Positions 7,220 through 15,772 of a stretch of DNA of 64,000 nt are shown one piece after another. Source of the stretch: JADGRF01 sp035274465 (GTDB lineage Bacteria; Myxococcota_A; Polyangia; Polyangiales; JAFGIB01); NCBI GenBank assembly GCA_035274465.1, contig DATEOF010000195.1:1-64000 (forward strand), in the 5' to 3' direction. Position 1 is the first letter of the stretch. Each line of letters starts with the position of its first letter. A model generated the notes under the pieces. That model made no database searches, was not told the origin of the DNA, and worked only from the letters and a program-made list of their open reading frames with translations. The position numbers and the translations under genes were made by a program.

Positions 7220-8158
7220 ATGCCCAAGCGTAAAAAGATTTCGTTGATCGGTGCCGGCAACATCGGAGGCGAGCTCGCCATGGAGCTGGCGCGCCGCGAG
7301 CTCGGCGACGTCGTCGTGCTCGACATTCCGGACAAGGTGGGCGTGGCCAAGGGCAAAGCGCTCGACATCATGCAGACGCTGGCGCTCGAGGGATATGACA
7401 CGAACGTCACGGGTACATCGGACTACGGCGACACCGCCGGCTCGGATGTGGTGATCGTGACCGCGGGCGTGCCGCGCAAGCCCGGCATGAGCCGTGACGA
7501 CCTGCTGTCGATCAACCTGAAGATCATCCGCAACGTCGCGGAGAACCTGAAGAAGAGCTCGCCGAACGCGCTGGTGATCGTGATCTCGAACCCGCTCGAC
7601 GCGATGGTCTACGAGATGAAGAAGGTCACCGGCTTCCCGCGCAACAAGGTGCTGGGTATGGCCGGCGCCCTGGACTCGGCGCGCTTCCAGTGCTTCCTGG
7701 CCGAAGCTGCCGGCGTCAGCACGCGCGACGTGAACGCGCTCGTCCTGGGTGGTCACGGCGACACCATGGTGCCGTGCTTGTCGTACACCACGATCAAGGG
7801 CACGCCGGTCACGCAGTTGCTGCCGAAGGACAAGCTGGACGAGATGGTCAAGCGCACGCGCGGTGGCGGCGGCGAGATCGTGCAGCTGATGGGCACGAGC
7901 GCCTATTACGCGCCCGCGTCCGGCGCCATCTCGATGGCCGAGTCGTACCTGCGCGCGCAGCGCCGCGTGATCGCCTGTGCGGCGTACCTCGAGGGCGAGT
8001 ACGGCTACAAGGACCTGTACATGGGCGTGCCCGTGGTGATCGGCGCCGAAGGCATGGAGCGCGTGGTCGAGATCAAGCTCAGCGACGAAGAGAAATCCAT
8101 GCTCGAGACCAGCGCCAAGGCTGTCAAAGAGCTGATCGAGGCTGCCAACAAGCTCTGA
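7220..8158 (+). CDS. mdh: malate dehydrogenase (LDH-like type)
   Basis: 312 residues, NAD-dependent oxidation of malate to oxaloacetate in the TCA cycle. The glycine-rich loop GAGNIGG is at 11-17, Asp35 (LDIP) selects NAD, and substrate arginines lie in AGVPRKPGMSR (86, 92) and further on. Catalytic His179 is in GGHGDTMVP. ATG 7220 is preferred over an upstream in-frame codon because AGAGGA lies 6 nt before it and MPKRKKISLIGAG is the family start. It is first in an mdh-sucC-sucD run on the plus strand, with ndk close behind, so carbon-cycle enzymes are probably co-expressed. Confidence 0.96.
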   Translation: MPKRKKISLIGAGNIGGELAMELARRELGDVVVLDIPDKVGVAKGKALDIMQTLALEGYDTNVTGTSDYGDTAGSDVVIVTAGVPRKPGMSRDDLLSINLKIIRNVAENLKKSSPNALVIVISNPLDAMVYEMKKVTGFPRNKVLGMAGALDSARFQCFLAEAAGVSTRDVNALVLGGHGDTMVPCLSYTTIKGTPVTQLLPKDKLDEMVKRTRGGGGEIVQLMGTSAYYAPASGAISMAESYLRAQRRVIACAAYLEGEYGYKDLYMGVPVVIGAEGMERVVEIKLSDEEKSMLETSAKAVKELIEAANKL

Positions 8159-8187
8159 GGCCAACGGCCACGTCCGGAGGACGATCA

Positions 8188-9366
<1,179 letters not shown>

Positions 9367-9368
9367 TC

Positions 9369-10241
9369 GTGGCAATTCTCGTCGACAAGAACACCAAGGT
9401 CTTGGTGCAGGGCATCACCGGAGCATACGGCGGTAATCACGCGCGCTGGTGTATGGAGTACGGTACGCAGATCGTCGGTGGCATCACGCCCGGCAAGGGT
9501 GGCCAGAAGTTCGAGGACAAGGTCCCGATCTTCGACACCGTGATCGACGCGATGAAGAAGACGAAGGCCGACGCCACGATGATCTTCGTGCCGCCGCCAT
9601 TCGCTGCAGACGCGATCCTCGAGGCCATCGACGCCGGCGTGAAGCTGATCGTGGCCATCACCGAGGGCATCCCGGCCAACGACATGATCAAGGTGCGGCG
9701 CGTGCTGGACGGCCAGTCGTTCTCGCGACTGATCGGCCCCAACTGCCCGGGCGTGATCACGCCGGGCCAGTGCAAGATCGGCATCATGCCGGGTCACATC
9801 CACAAGCCGGGCCGCATCGGCGTGGTGTCGCGCAGCGGCACGCTGACCTACGAAGCGGTCGGCCAGCTGACCGCGCTGGGCATCGGCCAGAGCTCGTGCG
9901 TGGGCATCGGCGGCGACCCGGTGAACGGCACGGACTTCATCGACGTCCTCGAGCTGTTCAACAAGGACAAGGACACCGACGGCGTGATCATGATCGGTGA
10001 AATCGGCGGCAGCGCCGAGGAAGCCGCGGCGGACTACATCAAGCGCGAGTTCAAGAAGCCGGTGACGGGCTTCATCGCGGGCACCACCGCGCCTCCGGGC
10101 AAGCGGATGGGCCATGCCGGCGCGATCATCTCGGGAGGCAAGGGCACCGCGAAGGACAAGATCGCGGCGCTCGAGGCGGCGGGTGTGAAGATTGCTCCCA
10201 CACCGTCGGATCTGGGCACGACCCTGAAATCGATGCTATAG
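9369..10241 (+). CDS. sucD: succinyl-CoA synthetase alpha subunit
   Basis: 290 residues from GTG 9369, two bases after the sucC stop, with GAAGGGAG inside the end of sucC as ribosome site. The CoA-binding Rossmann domain begins MAILVDKNTKVLVQGITG, with the nucleotide loop QGITGAYGG. The phosphorylated histidine lies in GHAGAIISGGKGTA near 245. RPNCPGVI-type loop appears as IGPNCPGVITPGQCKIG. Forms an alpha-beta complex with SucC in the cytosol. No unusual features. Confidence 0.97.
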   Translation: MAILVDKNTKVLVQGITGAYGGNHARWCMEYGTQIVGGITPGKGGQKFEDKVPIFDTVIDAMKKTKADATMIFVPPPFAADAILEAIDAGVKLIVAITEGIPANDMIKVRRVLDGQSFSRLIGPNCPGVITPGQCKIGIMPGHIHKPGRIGVVSRSGTLTYEAVGQLTALGIGQSSCVGIGGDPVNGTDFIDVLELFNKDKDTDGVIMIGEIGGSAEEAAADYIKREFKKPVTGFIAGTTAPPGKRMGHAGAIISGGKGTAKDKIAALEAAGVKIAPTPSDLGTTLKSML

Positions 10242-10275
10242 GCGCGGCCGACTGAAACAGGAGCAGGAGAGAGAC

Positions 10276-10695
10276 ATGGCTACCGAACGTACCCTGAGCA
10301 TCATCAAGCCCGATGCGGTCGAGAAGAACTTGATCGGCGGCGTCGTGCAGTTGATCGAAGCTGCGGGCCTCAAAGTGAAGGCGATGAAGATGATTCATCT
10401 GTCTCGGCCGCAGGCGCAGGGCTTCTACGCCGTGCACAAGGACCGGCCCTTCTTCGGCGAGCTCGTCGACTTCATGACGCGGAGCCCCGTGGTGATCATG
10501 TGCCTCGAAGGCGAGAACGCGATCGCTCGCTACCGCGACGTGATGGGCGCGACCGACCCGAAGAAGGCGGCCGACAACACGATCCGCAAGAAGTACGGCG
10601 CGAACATCGGCGAGAACGCCTGCCACGGCTCGGACGCCAAGGAGACTGCGGCGTTCGAGATCGGCTACTTCTTCCCCGGGTTCGAGATCGGCTGA
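10276..10695 (+). CDS. ndk: nucleoside diphosphate kinase
   Basis: 139 residues, full length. Transfers the gamma phosphate of NTPs to NDPs through a phospho-histidine. Starts MATERTLSIIKPDAVEKN; the active-site segment NACHGSDA holds the catalytic His (about residue 117). The usual wording is NAVHGSDS, so Cys for Val is a mild variation. GGAGAGAG lies just before the ATG. It follows sucD by 34 bp; since succinyl-CoA synthetase makes NTP, the pairing is metabolically sensible. Its last 31 bp overlap the convergent yihY-like gene. Confidence 0.96.
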   Translation: MATERTLSIIKPDAVEKNLIGGVVQLIEAAGLKVKAMKMIHLSRPQAQGFYAVHKDRPFFGELVDFMTRSPVVIMCLEGENAIARYRDVMGATDPKKAADNTIRKKYGANIGENACHGSDAKETAAFEIGYFFPGFEIG

Positions 10696-11654
10696 GTCGA
10701 GGAGGGGCGCGGATCCTCGCGCCCCTCGATCGGCAGGCTGGGTATATCGCGCAGGTCCGAGCTCAGTGAGATCGCGTGGGGCTGCAGCACGGGCCCATCG
10801 GCCCACACGCGCGTGAACAACGCGCCCAGCAACAGCACGTGGGACGTGTAGTAGGCCCACAGCATCAGGACGGCGATCGAGCCGATCGCGCCTGCGAGCT
10901 GCGTCGCGCCGAACGTCGACACGTACAAGCTGAAGCCGCCCATACCCAGTACGAGCAAGATCGACGTCAGCGTCGCGCCCACCCAGACGTCGCGCCAGGC
11001 GATCCGCACATCGGGCAGCACGCGGAACATCCCGGCTACCAGGCTCGTCATCAAGAGAAACGAGACCAGCGTCTCCTCCGCCTGAACCATGCCGGGTGAA
11101 AGCAGGCGTTCGCTGTGGAACACCCAGCGCAGCGGCGTCTGCATCAGCGCGATCATCGCCTTGATCAGCAACGACACCAGCAGCGCCGTGCCGCTGCCCA
11201 GCACCATCAGGAACGAGATCACTCGCTTCCGAACCATCAGCCGCAGCGCCTCGCGCGTGCGGATCTGCGGGTCCGCGCGCACACCCCAGGTCAAGTTCAG
11301 CGCCGCCTGCAACCGATGGAACAAGCGGCTCGCCGCCACCAACAACAACACGCCGCTGAGCAGGGTGATCCCACCGCTCTGGTGCTCCTGCTGCGTCTCC
11401 ATCAGCTCGGCCAGCAAGGTGGAGACCTGGTGGCCGGTGGCCCGGCCGAGGTCCTCCACCAGTGCCTGCCGCACCACCACCGGGTCGAACACTGCGGCGG
11501 CCACCTGGATGGCCACGACCCCGAGGGGGGCGATCGACAGCAGCATGTAGTACGCCAGCCCAGCCGCGGCGAGGTCGCGCTCGTCGTCCGCGAAACGCGC
11601 CACGATTTCGCGCAGCGTGCGTGCGAAGCGCTGGCCGAAGGGCAGCTGGTTCAT
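10665..11654 (-). CDS. YihY/BrkB family inner-membrane protein
   Basis: 329 residues from ATG 11652-11654; an ATG nine codons upstream (11681) is possible. Six membrane helices: AAAGLAYYMLLSIAPL (family motif region), VLLLVAASRLF, VISFLMVLGSGTALLVSLLI, LVSFLLMTSLVAGMFRVLP, ATLTSILLVLGMGGFSLYV and IAVLMLWAYYTSHVLLLGALF. Once mis-called ribonuclease BN; the present family view is an inner-membrane protein of unknown transport or envelope role. The 40-residue C-terminal tail is polar. Divergent from dapD over 84 bp and convergent with ndk. Confidence 0.9.
   Translation of the reverse strand: MNQLPFGQRFARTLREIVARFADDERDLAAAGLAYYMLLSIAPLGVVAIQVAAAVFDPVVVRQALVEDLGRATGHQVSTLLAELMETQQEHQSGGITLLSGVLLLVAASRLFHRLQAALNLTWGVRADPQIRTREALRLMVRKRVISFLMVLGSGTALLVSLLIKAMIALMQTPLRWVFHSERLLSPGMVQAEETLVSFLLMTSLVAGMFRVLPDVRIAWRDVWVGATLTSILLVLGMGGFSLYVSTFGATQLAGAIGSIAVLMLWAYYTSHVLLLGALFTRVWADGPVLQPHAISLSSDLRDIPSLPIEGREDPRPSSTQPISNPGKK
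10702..10727. terminator. GC hairpin after ndk
   Basis: A perfect 10 bp stem GAGGGGCGCG / CGCGCCCCTC with a 6 nt loop begins 6 bp after the ndk stop. It lies inside the 3' end of the convergent membrane-protein gene, so it is also coding on the other strand. No T-tract follows. Probably ends the mdh-sucCD-ndk transcript. Confidence 0.5.
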
Positions 11655-11738
11655 GGCAGTCGGCACCACCCTTGGTCGCATGCTCGTGCCGGCACGGCAA
11701 CGGGTGACGAGCGCGGGTGCCTTTGCTATGACGCCGCC

Positions 11739-12566
11739 ATGACGTCACAGACCCAATCGCTGGTCGAAGCCGCCTACGCCGATCGCAGCCTGCTCAAGGA
11801 CCCTGCCCACGTACAGGCAGTGCTGGATACGCTGGAGCAGCTGGACAAGGGCAAGTTGCGCGTCGCCAGCCCGCCGGACGATGCGGATGGCGAGTGGACC
11901 ACGCACGCCTGGATCAAGCAGGCCGTCCTGCTCTATTTCGCCGTGCGCGGGATGGAGAAGATGGAGGTCGGTCCGTTCGAGTTCTACGACAAGATCCCGC
12001 TCAAGCGAGACCTGGACAAGGCCAACGTGCGCGTCGTGCCACCCGGCACCGCGCGCTACGGCTCGTTCCTGGAGCCGAGCGCGATCTTGATGCCGGGCTA
12101 CGTGAACATCGGCGCCTACGTCGGCGCGGGCAGCATGGTCGACACCTGGGCGACCGTCGGTTCGTGCGCGCAGATCGGGCGCGACGTGCACCTGGCGGGC
12201 GGCGTGGGGATCGGCGGCGTGCTCGAGCCGCCCAACGCGACGCCGGTGATCATCGAGGACGGCGCCTTCATCGGCTCGCGCTGCGTGGTGGTGGACGGCG
12301 TACGCGTGGGCCGCGAAGCGGTGCTGGGTGCGCTGACCGTGCTGACTGCGACCATGCCGATCATCGACGTGACCGGGCCCGAGCCGCGCGAGTTTCGCGG
12401 CTATGTCCCACCGCGCTCGGTGGTGGTACCGGGCGTTCGGCCGCGCAAATTCCCCGCGGGCGAATACGGCATGACCTGCGCCTTGATCATCGGCCAGCGC
12501 TCGAGCTCCACCGATCGCAAGGTGTCGCTCAACAGCGCGCTGCGCGACTTCGGAGTCTCGGTGTGA
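11739..12566 (+). CDS. dapD: 2,3,4,5-tetrahydropyridine-2,6-dicarboxylate N-succinyltransferase
   Basis: 275 residues, the expected size. Succinylates tetrahydrodipicolinate in the succinylase branch of lysine and meso-diaminopimelate synthesis. The N-terminal helical domain (1-95) is followed by hexapeptide repeats of the left-handed beta-helix (PGYVNIGAYVGAGSMVD; WATVGSCAQIGRDVHLAGGVGIGG; FIGSRCVVVDGVRVGREAVLGA). Works as a trimer in the cytosol. Its TGA overlaps the GTG of dapE (GTGTGA), so the two are translationally coupled. Confidence 0.96.
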   Translation: MTSQTQSLVEAAYADRSLLKDPAHVQAVLDTLEQLDKGKLRVASPPDDADGEWTTHAWIKQAVLLYFAVRGMEKMEVGPFEFYDKIPLKRDLDKANVRVVPPGTARYGSFLEPSAILMPGYVNIGAYVGAGSMVDTWATVGSCAQIGRDVHLAGGVGIGGVLEPPNATPVIIEDGAFIGSRCVVVDGVRVGREAVLGALTVLTATMPIIDVTGPEPREFRGYVPPRSVVVPGVRPRKFPAGEYGMTCALIIGQRSSSTDRKVSLNSALRDFGVSV

Positions 12567-13654
12567 GCGCTGCAGCCATCAGCAGCAGCCTGCGCGACAC
12601 TCTGCTCGAGATCACTCGGATCGACAGCCCGATCGGCGAAGAAAAAGCGCTGTGCGATCACGTAGAGCAGAGGCTCGGCCAGCGCCTGGGCGCCGCGCGC
12701 ATCACGCGTTTTCACGACAGCCTGGTGGTGCGCGTGAATGAGCGCGCGTCCGGCCCGCGCATCGCACTGGTCGGGCACCTCGATACCGTGCGCACGGTGC
12801 ACGATGGGCCTGCGCGCATCGAGGGCGACTTGCTCTACGGCGCCGGCGCGGCCGACATGAAGTCGGGCCTGGCCGTGATGCTGGAGCTGGCGGAGCGCAT
12901 GCCCGCCAGCGCGCTGCCCGATCTGACGCTGGTGTTCTACGAGCGCGAGGAAGGGCCCTTTGCCGAGAATCGCCTCGGCCCGATGCTCGAGCACTTCGAG
13001 CTCTTGAGGAAGCTCGATCTGGCGATCTGCCTCGAGCCCAGCAACAACTTCCTGCAACTCGGTTGCATGGGCTCGCTGCATGCGACCGTGCGCTTCCGCG
13101 GCAAGACCTCGCACAGCGCGCGGCCCTGGCAGGGCGAGAACGCCATCTACAAGTCGATCGAGTTCCTGCGCCTGCTCTCGGTGCGCGAGCCGCACGACGT
13201 GCTGGTCGACGGGTATTTGTTTCGGGAAGTCGCCTCGGCCACCATCGCCCAGACCACCGGGCGCGGCCGTAACGTCATCCCGGACGAGTTCGACCTGAAT
13301 GTGAACTATCGCTTCGCTCCCGGGCGCACGCCCGAGCAGGCCCTGGCGGACGTGGTGGTGTGGGTAGGGGGCGCGGCCAGCGTGGACGCGACCGATCTCT
13401 CCCCGGCCGGCCGGCCGCACGCCGATCACCCGCTGGTGCGCTGCCTGGCCGAGAGCGGTGTGGCCGGCGTACAGGTCAAACAGGCGTGGACCGACGTCGC
13501 GCGCTTCGACGCGCTGGGCGTTCCGGCCGTGAACTTCGGGCCGGGGACCCAGAGCCAGGCCCACCAGAGGAACGAGTACACCGAGTTGCCGCTGCTGGGC
13601 ACCGGCTACCAGATCCTGGAGAAGTTTCTGACCAATGCGCCCACGGCCGTGTGA
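12563..13654 (+). CDS. dapE: succinyl-diaminopimelate desuccinylase (M20)
   Basis: 363 residues from GTG 12563, which overlaps the dapD stop. Hydrolyses N-succinyl-diaminopimelate two steps after DapD. Metal-site motifs of the M20 family: His in GHLDT (about 73), Asp in GAGAADMKSG (about 98), Glu-Glu in EREEGP (about 131-132), Glu in LEPSNN and the late His in QAHQRNEY. The dimerisation domain lies in the middle (VRFRGKTSHSARPW). The dapD linkage supports DapE over a general M20 peptidase. SD-like CGGAG at 12551-12555. Confidence 0.92.
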   Translation: MSAAAISSSLRDTLLEITRIDSPIGEEKALCDHVEQRLGQRLGAARITRFHDSLVVRVNERASGPRIALVGHLDTVRTVHDGPARIEGDLLYGAGAADMKSGLAVMLELAERMPASALPDLTLVFYEREEGPFAENRLGPMLEHFELLRKLDLAICLEPSNNFLQLGCMGSLHATVRFRGKTSHSARPWQGENAIYKSIEFLRLLSVREPHDVLVDGYLFREVASATIAQTTGRGRNVIPDEFDLNVNYRFAPGRTPEQALADVVVWVGGAASVDATDLSPAGRPHADHPLVRCLAESGVAGVQVKQAWTDVARFDALGVPAVNFGPGTQSQAHQRNEYTELPLLGTGYQILEKFLTNAPTAV

Positions 13655-13698
13655 CGCGGGCAGCGAAGCAGTCTGGTTTGTGCCATCCTTGGCCGCGC

Positions 13699-14853
13699 AT
13701 GGCCCCGAGCCTTCCATCTCCCGCAAACCTTGCCGAGCAGTTGCCCGACGAGTGGGAGACGACACTGAAGGCCTGGGGCGAGCCACGGTACCGCGCGCTG
13801 CAGATCTTTCGCTGGATCCACCAGCGCGGCGTCTGCAACCCGGCGCAGATGACCGACCTGCCCAAGCGGCTGCGCGATCGCTTGGCCCAGGAAGGCCTGT
13901 CGCCAGCAGCTGCAGTGGCCGAGACGCACAACTCGGGCGACGGCACCAAGAAGCTGTTGATCGAGCTCGGGGACGGCAAGCGCATCGAGACCGTGCTCAT
14001 CCCGCGCGCCTCGGTCGCCGCCGAGGACGTCTACGCCGGCGAGGATGACAACGAGCCCGGCGAAGCCCCCAGCGTGAGCTCGCACGACATCACGCAGTGC
14101 GTGTCCTCTCAGGTCGGCTGCGCGATGGGCTGTGCGTTCTGCGCGTCGGGCATCGCCGGCTTGAAGCGCAACATGAGCGCGGCCGAGATCGTGGCCCAGG
14201 TGCTGCTCGGGCGCGCCGCGCTCGACGAACACTCCCGGCTCGCCGGCCTGGTGTTCATGGGCATGGGTGAGCCGCTACACAATTACGGCGCGCTCAGCCG
14301 CGCCATCGCGCTGTTCTCGCACCCCGAAGGCATGGGCATGTCGCTGCGGCGCATGACGGTCTCGACGAGTGGACTGGTGCCCGAGATCGATCGCCTGGGA
14401 CGAGACTTCTCGGGCCAAATCCAGCTGGCCATCTCGGTGCACGCGTCCGACGTCGACACGCGCAGCCGCTTGATGCCGATCAACAAGAAGCACCCGCTGC
14501 CGGAGCTGCTCGACGCCATTCGGCGCTATCCGCTGCCGCGGCGCCGGCGCCTGACCATCGAGTACACGCTGGTGCGCGGCATGAACGACTCGCCCGAAGC
14601 TGCCCGCAAGCTCGCCCACTTGCTGCACGGGCTGCGCTGCAAGGTGAACTTGATCCCGATGAATCCCGTACCGGATGCGGGACTGTCCGCGCCCGCGGAC
14701 GACGTGGTCGAGAACTTCCAGCGCGTGCTGCGCGATGAGGGCGTCGATACGTTCCTGCGGCGTCGCCGCGGCGATGACATCGCTGCTGCTTGCGGTCAGC
14801 TCGCCTTGCACGGTGAAGCTCGCAAGGTCCGTTCGTTCATCGCTGCTGACTGA
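13699..14853 (+). CDS. rlmN: dual-specificity 23S rRNA A2503 / tRNA A37 methyltransferase RlmN
   Basis: 384 residues, a radical SAM enzyme that makes 2-methyladenosine. The cluster motif CAMGCAFC gives Cys141, Cys145 and Cys148. Cys134 (ITQCVSSQVG) matches E. coli Cys118, and the C-terminal Cys365 in RGDDIAAACGQL matches Cys355, the residue that is methylated during catalysis. GEPLHNY and SVHA motifs are present. A 25-residue acidic insertion (about 107-129, VYAGEDDNEPGEAP) precedes the radical SAM core. Its stop lies inside a TGAC tandem repeat. Confidence 0.95.
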   Translation: MAPSLPSPANLAEQLPDEWETTLKAWGEPRYRALQIFRWIHQRGVCNPAQMTDLPKRLRDRLAQEGLSPAAAVAETHNSGDGTKKLLIELGDGKRIETVLIPRASVAAEDVYAGEDDNEPGEAPSVSSHDITQCVSSQVGCAMGCAFCASGIAGLKRNMSAAEIVAQVLLGRAALDEHSRLAGLVFMGMGEPLHNYGALSRAIALFSHPEGMGMSLRRMTVSTSGLVPEIDRLGRDFSGQIQLAISVHASDVDTRSRLMPINKKHPLPELLDAIRRYPLPRRRRLTIEYTLVRGMNDSPEAARKLAHLLHGLRCKVNLIPMNPVPDAGLSAPADDVVENFQRVLRDEGVDTFLRRRRGDDIAAACGQLALHGEARKVRSFIAAD

Positions 14854-14869
14854 CTGACTGACTGACTGA
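14847..14869 (+). repeat. (TGAC)5 tetranucleotide repeat at the rlmN stop
   Basis: Five TGAC units plus TGA. The rlmN stop codon is the TGA at 14851-14853 within the run. Because the unit is four bases and contains TGA, stop codons occur in all three frames, so slippage would not extend the protein by more than a few residues. Confidence 0.85.
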
Positions 14870-14962
14870 AATGTCATGTCCACTGTCCCTGGCGGCGTGC
14901 GTTGCCGGGTGTAGAACTGTGCGCAGAAGTTGGCGCTTGTTCATGAAACAGAGGGACTGACT

Positions 14963-15730
14963 ATGGATCGCACGACGACGTTAACTTGGTGGCTCGCGCT
15001 CGCAATGGGCTGTGCGCTCATCGCTTGCGGCGATGATGACGACAACCCGCCGAAGGATGCAGGCGGCGACGCGAATCACGGCGACCACGACGATTCGGGC
15101 GCGAACGACAGCGGCGCGGACGACGACGACGCGGGCAAGCTCGACGTCGAGAAGATGAGCTTCTTCGTCGCCAGCGACACGAGCAAGACGGCGGACCTCG
15201 GAGGCTTGAAGGGCGCCGACGAACGCTGCAATCGCCTGGCAAAGGCGGCCGGCGTCAAGAACCGCACGTTCGCCGCGTACCTGAGCGCCGAGAAGAAGGG
15301 CGGCGGCGACGACTCGCCCGTGCATGCGCGTGATCGCATCGGCAAGGGGCCCTGGTACAACGCGCACGGCGTGATGTTGGCCAAGGATGTCGACTCGCTC
15401 CACAAGCTGCCCGGCGGCAACGCGAACCTGTTCCTGACCGAGAAGGGCGGCAAGATCAACGGCCAGTGGGAAGGCTCACCCACGCCGAACGAACACGACA
15501 TCCTGACCGGCTCCGACGCGGATGGGAAAGTCATGGTGGGCTTCACGTGCGCGGACTGGACCTCGAGCGAGTCCGGCAAGACTGCCCGCGTCGGCCACAG
15601 CGACGGGCTCGGACCGAACCGGAATCCCGCCCCGCCGTACAACTCGTGGAACTCGTCGCACGAGAGCGAGGGTTGCAACGACACCGCGCCGAGGGGTGGC
15701 GCGGGACACATCTACTGCTTCGCGAACTAG
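14963..15730 (+). CDS. lipoprotein with DUF1554-like lectin-fold domain
   Basis: 255 residues from ATG 14963 (AGAGGGA upstream). The signal peptide ends in a lipobox-like LIAC (Cys24). A low-complexity Asp/Gly/Asn linker (about 25-60) is followed by a domain that starts KMSFFVASDTSKTADLGGL, with GADERCNRLAKAAG: the pattern of DUF1554, a C-type-lectin-like fold known from Leptospira and myxobacteria. The C-terminus has paired Cys (FTCADW, EGCNDTAP, HIYCFAN) as expected for that fold. Likely an outer-surface binding protein. Ends just before a strong hairpin. Confidence 0.85.
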   Translation: MDRTTTLTWWLALAMGCALIACGDDDDNPPKDAGGDANHGDHDDSGANDSGADDDDAGKLDVEKMSFFVASDTSKTADLGGLKGADERCNRLAKAAGVKNRTFAAYLSAEKKGGGDDSPVHARDRIGKGPWYNAHGVMLAKDVDSLHKLPGGNANLFLTEKGGKINGQWEGSPTPNEHDILTGSDADGKVMVGFTCADWTSSESGKTARVGHSDGLGPNRNPAPPYNSWNSSHESEGCNDTAPRGGAGHIYCFAN

Positions 15731-15741
15731 CGTCAGAGTTT

Positions 15742-15768
15742 CGGGCACGGGTTCACAGCCCGTGCCCG
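15742..15768. terminator. bidirectional terminator hairpin
   Basis: Perfect 10 bp stem CGGGCACGGG / CCCGTGCCCG with a 7 nt loop, centred in the 42 bp gap between two convergent genes. On the plus strand it is followed by GTTCT and on the minus strand by AAACTCTG. The best terminator candidate in the window. Confidence 0.7.
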
Positions 15769-15772
15769 GTTC

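Noticed and set aside
14890..14905. TGGC...TTGC, like a sigma-54 promoter
   Set aside because: The spacing between GG and GC is 11 instead of 10, which the -24/-12 promoter does not tolerate.
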